Below are positions 36,942 to 47,812 of a DNA stretch of 64,000 nt, in pieces. The translations under genes and the position numbers were made by a program. Origin of the DNA: Acanthopleura granulata (taxonomy: Eukaryota > Mollusca > Polyplacophora > Chitonida > Chitonidae); the NCBI GenBank assembly GCA_016165875.1, contig JABBOT010000012.1:12998732-13062731 (forward strand), written 5' to 3'. The notes under the pieces are model-generated. The model made no database searches. It was not told the DNA's origin and saw only the letters and a list, made by a program, of their open reading frames with translations. The first letter of the stretch is position 1. Every line of letters starts with the position of its first letter.

Positions 36942-39119
36942 ACAAGGGAGATAACTGTGTCATTCAGAGACTGCACAAAGGGAGATCACCCCCCTGCTGT
37001 GTATTGATGGACACCCAGGCTCAAGCGTGGTGTCAGTTGTGTGGAAACCAAGAGAAGCCGTCAGCGATGGTATTACAGGCTTGCTTGTGTGCTTAAGGAG
37101 TTCTTATCAAGAATTTTTCAGAGGATGCCATATTACATGCTCGGGAAAAGTGCTGGTTTGTACATGTACAATCAGTGTTGGTTATTATATATCCTGCCTC
37201 ATGAATATTGTACGTATATCAACTTTGTACTGTATGTTACCATGGTGACCTCTCCCTTATGTATCCAAGCAGTTTTGAAAAACGCTACAACAACAACAAT
37301 ATGGCCGTTGTTTTCAGGGTAAAGCCTGTGTGTGTACCAATGAATACTTGTCTGAAACTCCTTATAAAGTTTCCAGAATGTGTAAACAAGAACATCTACT
37401 GGAGAAAATATATATCAGTGAATTTTCATTTAGACTTGGAAACATTGCCAAAGTCTTGCTTCTCTGTTCTCTATTCTGTTTAAAAATCGTTCATAGCAGA
37501 CTGATGTTCTGGTCCTGACACCACTAAGGTGCCATGGCTGGCTTTGTTTTTTGATCATACAGACGCACCGACTATGAAGTTCTCTTTCATGGGGTGTCAA
37601 GGGTTGTGTCAGTAAATTTTGCAAAATGGACAGTAGTTTCCCTTTAATAATAATCTCTGTAATTAGTGATGCATGAAGATACGCGGACACCAAGTTGCAT
37701 CTCCGTCTGACAGATACATAGACATGGGAAACATTTCAAATCCATATACATGCGCTGATTAAATACCACATATTTCCATGGGAGAGACAATGGGATGTAA
37801 CTTTGCAAGTCACAGTGCATGTTGGATGTAGCTGAAGAGAGTTGTCTCTCAGGGGATTACTAGGGGGTTTGCCGACTTGGTGACCTTGATGGTATATTTA
37901 GAATGTACCTATATCTTGAAATGAGAAGAATACCCGTGCATGTAGCTGTAATTCTTGTTTACATGTACACATGTAGCTGTTGCTGTATAACTTAATTCTT
38001 ACATCAAGATTTAATGGTAATCATGAAGTTTTATCTCTTTAAGACATGTAGACTGACTCAAGAATGATTAAACATTTTTAGTGGTGATTCATAACATGTT
38101 TTATTATGTTGGCCTATTTTCTAAATTTATCAGACATATCACATGTTTATTCAGGCGTTAGGGGAATACCTGTGAACTTCACCCAAGACAAATTTAACTC
38201 TTCAATAGAACTGGTTTAGTACACCTGTCATTCAAGGAAATGAGGTTACATTGCATGTTATCAATGGCCTGCATGTCTTGCATTGTTAGCAAAAGGTGGT
38301 CTCTTTCTGTGTTTTGTACACATTGAATGTGAAATTCTGTTATTGAATGTTTCAAAAGCTCTGTAATATTTCCAAATGCACCATCAGTAAATAGTGGTTT
38401 GACAGTTTTTTCAGACTGCAGAATTTATCCGAAATACCCTCAAAAGTTTAATATAATACCTCTTTGTTCAGCACCGATTGTTTTTTTGTTTTTTTTGATA
38501 TATCTAAGTTTCCCAATAACAGGGTTTTTCCAACATCTGAATAGCTAAGTATCCAACATTATGGACTTGTCAGTGTTACAAGCCAAACATGAGACATGTA
38601 GTCTTTCATTCAAAGTGCCCATATTGTATTGCGTTTTAGGATGTGCCTTATATGCATAATGTCACTGTGCGATATGAACTAATATAGTTGAGAAGAAAGT
38701 TTTAAATATTTCTTTTCACATTTTTTGCCCAATATAGTGATTTGCAAATAAAGTTTTCACAGTGATACCAAACATAGGCCAAAGTCAGTGACTTACACAG
38801 TTTACACAGTAATCTAAACTGGAATGAGCAGTACAGCATTTAAAACAGGTCATATACGCTTAAACAGAAATACAATCAAAACTGATTGGTCACCAGTAAC
38901 TAATTTAAAGCTGTGATGCACATACCTTTCAAAATTTAAAGTTTTTCCATCTTAAGCCAATATTCTTTCTTCTTTTTTTTTTTTGGTTTTACATACTACC
39001 AGATATCATGATTCATGCATATTCTCATTGTGTGCATATACAGTTATTTTATCCCCACCTATTGTCCTTTGCAGCTAAACCAAAATGTTCTTACTCATTT
39101 GCTTGAATAAACAAATAAA
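36942..39119 (+). other. Probable rhotekin 3' UTR
   Basis: No coding signal follows the TGA. Candidate poly(A) signals AATAAA occur at 38747-38752 and, closely paired, at 39106-39111 and 39114-39119, the latter followed by a GT-rich stretch (CTGTGTTCTCT). The true end is unknown. Confidence 0.45.
39106..39119 (+). terminator. Paired poly(A) signals, candidate rhotekin transcript end
   Basis: Two AATAAA hexamers three bases apart, with U/GU-rich sequence about 40-60 bases downstream. Choice over the single AATAAA at 38747 is inference. Confidence 0.4.
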
Positions 39120-42100
39120 AAAGTGAAACCTGAATCCTTCAGAATCCTAAGTCTGTGTTCTCTCACCAGAATTCTACTCTATGGTACTTACAAAGTAGAA
39201 CTCTAGTTTAATAGTAATAAAATGGCATGGCAACCTATATTCAGTCTGTCAAACAGAGAAGGTACATGTTGTGTTGAATAATTTATTACACGTTTGCTCT
39301 AAATGGTGATAAATGAGTCATGGTGGTTTGTTGTTACTTACTTTAACGGACATACTTCAGAGGATATTTGCATTAAATGATATCCAGTTGTACATGTACA
39401 AGCACCAGGCTTCTTTAGCTTTTTCTAGTGATTTGTAAACAGAGATGCGTGCTTGCACAGTATCAACTGGCTTTAGCGCTGTAGCATTGTAAGGAGCAGA
39501 GTAGAATAAACATTTGAACTGTGTAAACAGACTTAATTGTCAAGGCACTTGTACACGCAGGCCCTTTGTGTCCTGTGCCTTACATGTATGTTGAAATGTC
39601 GCAAGTGGGACTTCATACATGTATTTAAAAAAGTTAAAACTTCCATCGCATATTCTCAATTACATGTAGAACAACCAAACCGTCCTAATTTCTCAAGTAT
39701 TTTTGGGGTAGCTTAGTTCTTGTTTAAAGTACTGAAGTTGAGAAAACCTGCCAAGTAGTTTCTGTTTCATGTGTGATGTGAAATATTAAGCCATAGTAAA
39801 AGTAGGAGTTTTTAAGTTTCAAGGGGATTTACAGTGGGTATTTACATGTATGTGCAGTTGTATGTATTCATACAAGAATCAAAGCAGGGCAGAGTTAGCG
39901 GTAGTACCCTTCTACTGTTCTGCTGATGGCATATCCAGAGCTGACTGTGTGGCCTGAAACCCGTGTCAAGTTATCCATGCCTGTACACAATTTTGTCTTT
40001 TCTTTCGCTCTAGGCATGTTGTTTTGGGTTTTTCTGTTAAATTTTTTGGCAGTCAAGATATGCATGTCTTGGTTTAGTGCCAAGAACTACAGGTCATGTT
40101 AAATGATATGGACTTTGTAGTTACTGTGACATCACCAATCTCTGTGACCTCTGTCAGACTTTTAACCCAGTTTTCTGGTACTAATCTGAAAAAATAAACT
40201 AGTTCAAGGACCACACAAAAACAGGTCCACCTGTATCGGCACACAGCTATTGCTCAACAAATTCTGTACGTAAATTATTGCTCTTAGGGTGTTTAAATGT
40301 TATTTATGGATCATTGGGATCAAAGATTTCGACAATCACTTGTTTGTCAGTTAATACCTTTGCTCAGTCTCATAGTGTTTGGTTTTCGTAAAGGATTAAA
40401 GTGACAAGAACACCTGTTTTTGACTTTAGTATGGATGGTATACCAACAAGTATGTGCTCAGAAAAAAATGTTCACTGTGAAGGCCATTAATTGTCCAGCT
40501 ACACATCAGGAAGATGGGTAGAAGATGTATCAGATTGTGTTTCAGCCAATCTTCTCATCCACTTCTGGCTAATGAAGTATGACACCAATTAATTTGTTCA
40601 GCTTATAAAAATACTCCACATGTATATTGTCTCCAGACTTGGTTTCAGATGGTATTTAAGTGTATATAGAATGTGTATATACATGTACGACTACAGACTA
40701 TATGAGGCCATCGTTTGTGGTAAGGCCAGCCTAGTCAAGCTCCACTCGTTCTGTTATGTCAGTTAACTGAGGAGATTTTACCAAAATAAAAATTAGAACT
40801 CCCATTTTATGTTGTCTTTGTTCACTTGGAAACTATTTGCATCACACACACCTGTTGTAAAAGGAACCGTCTTATCTTTTTGGCAGGACACATGAGTTCA
40901 AGCTTAAATCAGTTCATACATGGACCTATAAGAATTTGCGATTTTAGTATTTTTTTAAAAATCCTTAAAATGGGGTTCATCATAAATTTTTGGCCTAATA
41001 CATGTATTGTGTATTGGCCAAGTGTATTGTGGGAAAGGTTTCATGTCTGATGTCTTCTACCCGCGTTCCAGAGATGCAGCATTATCAGTGTATCAAAGCC
41101 GGGGTGGACCTCTTACAGGCCCGATGCGAATGACCACGCCTAGGGCAAACAAACCAGTTTTGTATTAACTGATGTCATGATTAAACCGGCGGATGGTCGC
41201 GGGTTCCGCAGGGCGACGCTACTAGGTTTCTCTCAACGTAATGCTGGGCGCTGTCGTGTAAATGAAGTATTCTTGAGTACGTTAAACACCAATCAAATAA
41301 ATATCATGACCCCGAATGATAATCTCTAGAACAACACGCGGAAATTTTTTAGCGACCTTGGCTGGAGGAAAACGGGAGACAACCGCCTAACCACACAGAT
41401 TTTGACGGCATACCAAGTTTCAGGCGAATGTCTTTGATGTGAAAAGGAAGCTATCGCCATCTGAACAGCCATATATGACCGCTGTAGATCGCATATTGCT
41501 ACGTTATAGGTCTACTTAATGATGACGAAAACTGATATCCGAAAATTTACGAATATTCAACATGAATCCATCATGACTGGAAATACGTTTTTTTTATTAT
41601 TACACCGTAATACACAGTAACATTTAAAATGACTCACAACGTCTGACTTAGACAATTCTTCAATTTGGTTTTGGCTACCTTCTTTTTATATCTAACGGGT
41701 TGGCCATCTGTTAACACATAAAGCTTTCACGTTTAAGGCTATACTGCAAACCAGATAGCTGAAATAAATATTATATGGTGCATGGAATATAAGCAGTGAT
41801 TTCAGTGGGTTGTAATAAAACATTAAATACTAGAGAAGTCGTGGCTATTGCAAGATAAACTTCACACAATTCATGTTATGGTTTCAGCCCAGACACAAAT
41901 ACAGACTGGTACTCACATTTAGAGACTACTAAGCTACCATTGATTTGTATTATAGTACAGGTTGTCGCACATTGTCTTACTAATATATAACATTCCACGA
42001 ACTATGAAATGTGTAGATTCAACCCCAAGGATAATTGTTTATACACGTACTGAAGTCATTAAATTGTGAGTGACAATGTTATCGTCATGACAGGACAAAC

Positions 42101-43502
42101 ACCAGTATGTTGTCAACAAGTATGAAAAAAGTACCTAGGAAGATACAAACAACGAACAGGCTCGACCACTGACAATATCGCTACTGAGGTATCCTCTTAA
42201 TTCAGTGAACGCCAGTATGCAGTTAACAAGCATAAAAAGCTAAACTTGATTGAATCCTGACGAGGATACAATCAAAGAAAACAAGCAAGGGCCGAACTAC
42301 TGACAAACAAACTAAACCACCATCACACTAAATGATTAGACGAGGAAACTTTGACATACAGTTTTGATATATGGTCCAAACACTAATATCAATTATGCTT
42401 CTCTGCAACCTTTATGCCCAAGCCTGTATGCTTTTAAAATGTCCCTTTTTTTACAAACAAAATCGTGGCCTAAGTTTTTACATAGGAAGAGGTAGCAATT
42501 CCGTTGATGTACCTGATTTCTTGAAGGTATTGTGTCTCTGGCATTTTGCCGCCAATGTTTACCCCCAAATATAAGTATAGAGAGCCTTGCTGGAGGACCC
42601 CAATGAAAGCACTCATGGCTCAAGTAAACATGCATCGATCAAGTAAATAAATAAATGACTGCTTGGATAATCGGAATTTAACATTTAAAGTAACAAGTAA
42701 CAACACAGATGGTCACATATGCATGTGGCATTCTACAGGATGAATGACATTCAAGTAATCATAACCTCAAATCAAAATTAAGATTGTTAAACAGTTCATT
42801 AGTCGGTGTTACGAAAGTAGAAACTGACATCGATGATCTCTCGAGAGTACAAAGAGGTGGGCCGTGTGTAGGATCTTTCATCAAATTCATATCGAATGTA
42901 AAATTTCCCTGCATTACAGATCCCAGGTGTATGCACTACGTTCGCTCAGATATAACCCTTTGTATGAAGAAGATTGAACATTAATAATAATGATGCCGTA
43001 TCCAATGACATCATTGGTCACTCTGCATCACACGACCAAGATATCCTCCAGGGCAAGCTTGCATATTGTCTCAATAAAAGCACATGGGCAGGGCTTGTCG
43101 CTTCCGATTCATTAAGAAACTATGCCATGGGGAAGTAAATTTGTGACGACTGACTTCAGTTATGCTGGCATGAAGTTAATACCCTAAATTTAGTCCTGTT
43201 TTTGCACCTCCCCCAAAACATGCCCTTTTCGCTGGTTCAAGGGGTATATACATGTACTCACAAACATGTCCTTGTTTAAATGAAACTTTTCTCTGCTACA
43301 ATGGGGAAGACGTCAGATTACAACTTCATCTACCTGGGGGAATGATGGCCATCCAAAGACGCATTGCATTTGGTCCAAGACGCAGGCCTATTGTGTTCAG
43401 TGTCTACATCTCAGGAATTGTTGGCATGTCCTAGGCTGAATTGGAATTTATGCTATGACGTGAAGACAAGTGTGTACCTTGTTTTAAGTTCTATGTGTGT
43501 TT
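39120..43502. other. Intergenic, between convergent rhotekin and MAVS-like genes
   Basis: No open frame with coding character. One SINE copy lies at 41.17-41.31 kb. Two diverged copies of a roughly 100-base segment (ACCAGTATGTTGTCAACAAG and GCCAGTATGCAGTTAACAAG) lie at about 42.09-42.18 and 42.21-42.31 kb. Nothing else seen. Confidence 0.5.
41171..41306 (+). mobile_element. SINE copy, 3' half, sense strand plus
   Basis: GGCGGATGGTCGCGGGTTCC, TAATGCTGGGCGCTGTCGTG, GAAGTATTCTTGAGTACG and CACCAATCAAATAAAT follow the same order as the 47.6-kb copy. The copy lacks the tRNA head and is several percent diverged. Confidence 0.8.
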
Positions 43503-43624
43503 GTACACTAGACACGCCTTTCTTATGGATATACAACTTCTTGGTTTATTAACGCTTGATAACGATGTTACTATCTACATCGAAACGGCGTGTTAATAAA
43601 CTAAGAAAGACATGTCTAGTGTAC
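43503..43624. repeat. 122-bp imperfect foldback at the MAVS-like 3' end
   Basis: GTACACTAGACACGCCTTTC at 43503 pairs with GACATGTCTAGTGTAC at 43609-43624, and an inner pair is formed by TTTATTAACGC and GCGTGTTAATAAA. The outer arm matches at about 21 of 23 positions; the left arm has an extra insert. It begins 37 bases downstream of the MAVS-like stop codon. The left inner arm supplies AATAAA on the minus strand at 43545-43550. No target duplication was recognised. Confidence 0.8.
43545..43550 (-). terminator. Candidate poly(A) signal of the MAVS-like gene
   Basis: AATAAA on the minus strand 111 bases past the TAA stop, located inside the foldback arm. It is the first good hexamer after the stop. 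Confidence 0.45.
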
Positions 43625-43660
43625 TTCCATCCCAACTTCTAAATCCTGCTCAAACAAGTT

Positions 43661-45474
43661 TTATGTGTGTTCCAAAATCTTAAAGGCTAGAACAGCAGCA
43701 CAGGCTGCTCCGATCGTCAGCATGCGATTTACATGTGAAGTATATGAACCACTGGCAACTCCCTGATCTGGGCAAGGAGAGAGATGTTGCGCTTCAGCAG
43801 AATCACTGGATTCGTCTTTCACTTCTGGCATGCCACGGTCACTAAGTCGCATTGTCTGATGCGAGTTATTGGGAGCCGCAGATGGTTCGAAATCCGTATC
43901 GCCATTCTTGAAAGCACCGTCACAAACCCATTTTGTGTTGGGTGTACAAGGTAACGAAGAGCTAGCATTTTTCTGGATTAGTTTATCAGGTTCCGCGAGG
44001 GCATTTGCTGCGTAAGATGGTCTACCTTCTTGGTTGACCTTTGTATTAGGCGCTGCAGTGGCCACCTTGGGACACCATTCGATGTTGGCCATGGTGCTAC
44101 TGGGAAAAGAACTACGCTGATGACTGACTAGGGCTTTCTGATTCTTCAGGCTTGTTTCCATGTTGGGCAAAATTGTAGATGCCTCACTGTCAAAGAACAC
44201 CGACGCTTGGGAAGGATGAGGTCCAAATTCTTTCACTGACTGTTCACTGAAAGCTTCCTTTGGTACAGTGGCCATGTCGTTGGACTTCCCTGTGTATATT
44301 TTCTTGTTATGGGTTGTGGGCGGATCCGTGTATCCAAAGGTAGGCGGACTCTTGTTCAAGTGAGCAGCAGGTGAATTGATATCTCCGGAAGTGTGAACAT
44401 TAACAGATACAGAAGACGTGCCTCTTCTAATGTCGATGAAGCTAGAGCTCCTCTGTAAATGTTTTTTTTGCACACCAACGAAACTTTCGCTGCTCCCAAT
44501 GCCCGGATTAACGGTGCACTGCGGTCGCATGTTGTAAGAATGTAAACTTTTCATCGTGTAGTCGCTGAATTTTTGTTCAACCTCATCTATAAACTGTCTC
44601 CTACGTTTGAAGAAAGCCGAGTTGATAGGTGGCTCTGTCACGATATTTTCACCTAAGATCATCTCTGATTTCTGCCTGGTTTTATTCACATCGCTGACCC
44701 CAACATCCTGGGATGGCCATGCGGGATTCTGCTCCACTGTATGTGGTACATGAGAAGCAGGGTTATGTGTTGAAATCTTATCCAATTCGAACTCGGTAGA
44801 GCTTCGTTTCAAATTAGTTAGCCCGGTAAGGGTCACACTGTGCCTGGCAGACGAGAGACACTCATTAAGAAAACTGGTTCCCTCGTCTGGCTGACTTTCA
44901 AACCTATCCTCTACACGATAAAGCATTTCCCCCTCTGACCCCACGCTTGTCATGTTTCTAGGTCCTGGCGCTCGTGTTGCAAACGATGGCTGCTCCCTAA
45001 TTTTTTTGCCCATGGTCAAGTTTCCTTCCTGTCTATATGTAATATGTTGCTGTGCATCAGGAGCTGATGAGTGTTGTTTGGTAGCTCCTTCAGTGCCCGA
45101 TCTGACTTTGTTTTTGCCAGAGTGTCGTCTCGACGAATCGGAATTCCGACTCGACTGACGGTCTTCTGACAACCTTCTTGGATGCCTGGAGTCAGCGCTG
45201 ACTCCCGAACTTTCAGTGAGTCCCTTATATCCTTGTCCCCCCAAAACAGTGGATTTCACACCTCTTGAGTTCAGGCGCGTCTTTTGTCGGCGCATATATG
45301 GCCCGGCCGACGTGTCTTCTTCCAAGTGTGTCAAGATGTCATCCCTCTGCATTTTGGAAAGTGTTTTCCATAACGTACCCAGAGTTGCGCGACGTGTTGT
45401 CACCCAGTCTTCGAACAGCGCGAGAGCTGGGGATTGCGCTCTCTGAAACTGCTGTATTTCTTTCACGGAATAAC
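43661..45474 (-). CDS. MAVS: MAVS-like exon 4: second half of Death domain, linker, membrane anchor
   Basis: Acceptor TTTTTAACAG, then 604 codons to TAA at 43661-43663. The first fifty codons complete the Death domain: SVKEIQQFQRAQSP, FEDWVTTRRATLGTLWKTL and RDDILTHLEED, which line up with the MyD88 pattern of L-x-x-W, a Gly-x-L/V-x-x-L-L helix and the R-D-D-V/I-L motif. The long linker has clusters of Ser/Arg (for example RNSDSSRRHSGKNK) and one basic-then-acidic helix (FFKRRRQFIDEVEQKFSDY). The end is MLTIGAACAAVLAFKILEHT. Being one long 1.8-kb uninterrupted exon with a preserved frame, it is clearly under coding constraint. Confidence 0.88.
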
Positions 45475-47272
45475 CTGTTAAAAATACACATAGTAATAAT
45501 ACTTATTTCATGGCTGACTCATACAGCTGGTATGTAATGTTTAAGTTGTACAGACACAGAGAAGCTTTACCCAATCACAGGCAAACCCGGTAAACCCAAC
45601 ATGCAAATCTGGGAATTTCATTCTCTGCCGATTTGAGCAATTAAATGACCTCCTCTCCATGTATATACATGTATAAGAAGATCGGCACACTTTCAACGAC
45701 TGAAGGAATGTGCAGTGATTGCATCTACACTAACAAACTCACCATCAATATAATGAAAGCAGTTCAAAGTGTAATATCGCATTTTAAAAGATATATGAGC
45801 CATTGATTTTCTGTGTTCAGTAATGAAATGTAAAGAGGGAAAGTTATTTCATACATGACCATCACTCTACAATAAATGTTTGTGTTCTGAATCCAGTGCG
45901 CACAAATTCACGAGTAAACTATGAGTTGTTTTCTGTAATCCTGTTTTGGGATTGTATGGAAAGGGAAAGTATTCTTACCAACGTTTTCTGCAAAAGTCCG
46001 CCAGTTCTCAAATGTATCCAGATCTAAGAGCTTAAATGCCTTCTGAAGTCCCCCCGTGAGTTCTCTGACAGGGGTGTATTTGTCAACATGATGGCCCCGT
46101 CTCGTATTGTCGTCTGCAATGCAGAAACCAGAACATTTTATGAACACTTCAATGTTTCGTTAATATTTTTAACGTAGCTGCAGTCACGATATTTAAAATA
46201 CTTACCTATTTATAGTGTTTTAAGCAAAGGTCCTACAGGCAAAACATTATACCAAACAGTTTCGCACTGAACATTTTAGTGCATAAGGGGCCAGAATGTT
46301 TTTCTCTTCATGGAAATTATTGCAGATGGCCAAAGTAACACGCAAGACTAAACTGCCAGAAAAATGCTTAAATTTTCAAGATTGAATGAAGCACTCGATG
46401 TGATCGAAAAAATGGTAATAGTAATTGGTAATTGGTTGAAAAAAATGGTACCTCGGAGTGTTCGTCCCTGCAGGTCGGCTTCCAATGTGTCTGCTATGCG
46501 GGGCAAACCTACATCAGGGTGTCTTAAAGCTGCACAAAGCTCCGTAAACCAATTGTCCCTACCCCAAAGATACTGTATGAGAGCTTGAACGGCTATTGCC
46601 TTGCCTTTGTTTCTCTGCTCGCTCTGAACTGTTTCCTGGAAGAAAGCACCGTATATATGATAACATGCGTGAAACCATGCAGGCATGAACAAACCAGTGG
46701 CTCCATTGCAACACAGTTGCAATTTTGAAAAGTTAACGTCAAAATGCGTGTTGCTGCAGCCTTGTAGACCACTCCATCAAACCATGCTACTAGCTAGTAG
46801 GCGCAATCCTATGTAATGTTTTATATCTAAGTCAAACAGGCAGCAACATTACTCAAAATTTCTGAATTCACCAGAAACAGTAAGCTGCTTTTGTCCCACA
46901 TGTCACCCATTATGTCGCCTCTTGGGTCAAGCTTTACTCTGTAATGTAACTGTGCACGAATGTGCACGTCCATAATACATGTGTATCAGTGGTACACAAT
47001 TTGTTGATGTATTACACAAATTACACCACTTGCATACAGCTGGTATACAAAAATAATGTGGATGTGCATTTTTGTCACGATAAGTTTTACCACTCGTGCA
47101 CGGTAGTTTTTATGGAGTAGTTAGTATATATGTGAAGCTGTTATTGTGTTACCTTTCTGGCCGAAGAAATACACGGTAAATATGGAAGCATGACCTCGGG
47201 GTCAATCACTTCGACAAGTTCCGGGAGCCTTTTGGTTACCACGTCCCGTGGTCTCGGTCCTTCGGCGAGCAT
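43661..47272 (-). CDS. MAVS: MAVS-like CARD-Death-transmembrane adaptor (whole gene)
   Basis: Four coding exons on the minus strand: 47153-47272, 46452-46635, 45979-46113 and 43661-45474, phases 0, 1, 1, giving 750 residues. Residues about 5-100 form a CARD with the motif LPYLPC, identical to that of vertebrate MAVS as I remember it. Residues about 118-200 form a Death domain of MyD88 type. Residues 201-729 are a Ser/Thr-rich, probably disordered linker. Residues 731-747 are a short hydrophobic anchor followed by EHT, a tail-anchor layout. Known role of the family: relay of RIG-I/MDA5 signals at the outer mitochondrial membrane through CARD filaments. The CARD plus tail anchor supports MAVS; the Death domain is extra. 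I see no pLxIS IRF-docking motif; PSQAS at 567-571 is a possible TRAF site. Confidence 0.85.
45979..46113 (-). CDS. MAVS: MAVS-like exon 3: first half of Death domain
   Basis: Acceptor CTGCATTGCAG, donor G|GTAAGA, phase 1 at both ends, so the exon is symmetric. It encodes LTGGLQKAFKLLDLDTFENW and RTFAENVG, the first helices of a Death domain with the conserved Trp followed by A-E-x-x-G. The split inside the helix 2-3 region is completed by exon 4. Confidence 0.85.
46452..46635 (-). CDS. MAVS: MAVS-like exon 2: most of the CARD
   Basis: Acceptor TTTCTTCCAG, donor G|GTACCA, phase 0 to 1. Encodes KGKAIAVQALIQYLWGRDNW, then FTELCAALRHPDVGLPRIAD. The W-x-x-x-x-x-ALR segment followed by a D/G-L-A-D-like helix matches the C-terminal half of the vertebrate MAVS CARD (WVEYFIAALRGCELVDLAD from memory). 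Confidence 0.85.
47153..47272 (-). CDS. MAVS: MAVS-like exon 1: start of the CARD
   Basis: ATG at 47272-47270, preceded in frame by TGA 24 bases upstream. Forty codons run to a GTAACA donor at 47152. The peptide ends VMLPYLPCISSARK; LPYLPC is the recognisable signature. The upstream 130 bases include an ETS-like ACTTCCTG. Confidence 0.85.
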
Positions 47273-47579
47273 CTTTGAGCTTCTGCCCACGACTCAGGCT
47301 AGTGTACTGTTCTTCGGTAATAAATTTACGATGTCTTGGCTACTTCCTGTTTGCGGATGACATTTTATGTATCGACTCCTACCGCTAGACCATGATTCCA
47401 ATAGAATGGTTTGCTGAAAGGAAAAATAAACTGCTGTTTAAGCGATGGATATTTATGTTCTAGTTACCTTTGATTCTTTACACTGTAAATTTCGATGTTT
47501 AACTTATAAACACTTTTAGTCATCAGACATTATACACTTGGAGATCATAGCATTATAGTATAGACCATTATACGTGTTT

Positions 47580-47812
47580 TCAATGATCCGAAGCCTCCCA
47601 CCAATGCGGTCGCTGTGAGTTCAAGACCAACTCATGCTGGCTTCCTCTCCGGCAGTACGTGGGAAGGTGTGCCAGCAACCTGCGGATGGCCGCAGGTTTC
47701 TCCCGGTCTCTGCTCCCGTTTCCTCCCACCATAATACTGGCCGCCGTCGTATAAGTGAAATATTCTTCAGTACGGCGTAAAACACCAATCAAATAAATAA
47801 ATAAATAAAATA
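47580..47812 (+). mobile_element. Most complete SINE copy, tRNA-derived head
   Basis: Head CCAATGCGGTCGCTGTGAGT and a B-box GAGTTCAAGACC, then CATGCTGGCTTCCTCTCCGG, the body CGTACGTGGGAAGGTGTGCC, TTTCTCCCGGTCTCTGCTCC, AAGTGAAATATTCTTCAG, and an (AAAT)n tail to about 47812. It lies 300 bases upstream of the MAVS-like start, within its promoter region. The other copies in the window are 5'-truncated versions of this one. Confidence 0.92.

Noticed and set aside
37027..37518. Overlapping 60-90-codon plus frames after the rhotekin stop
   Set aside because: They lie in all frames of the 3' UTR, without coding bias or splice sites.
47413..47426. IRF-like site near the adaptor start
   Set aside because: GAAAGGAAAA has only one base between the GAAA halves, so it does not fit GAAANNGAAA.
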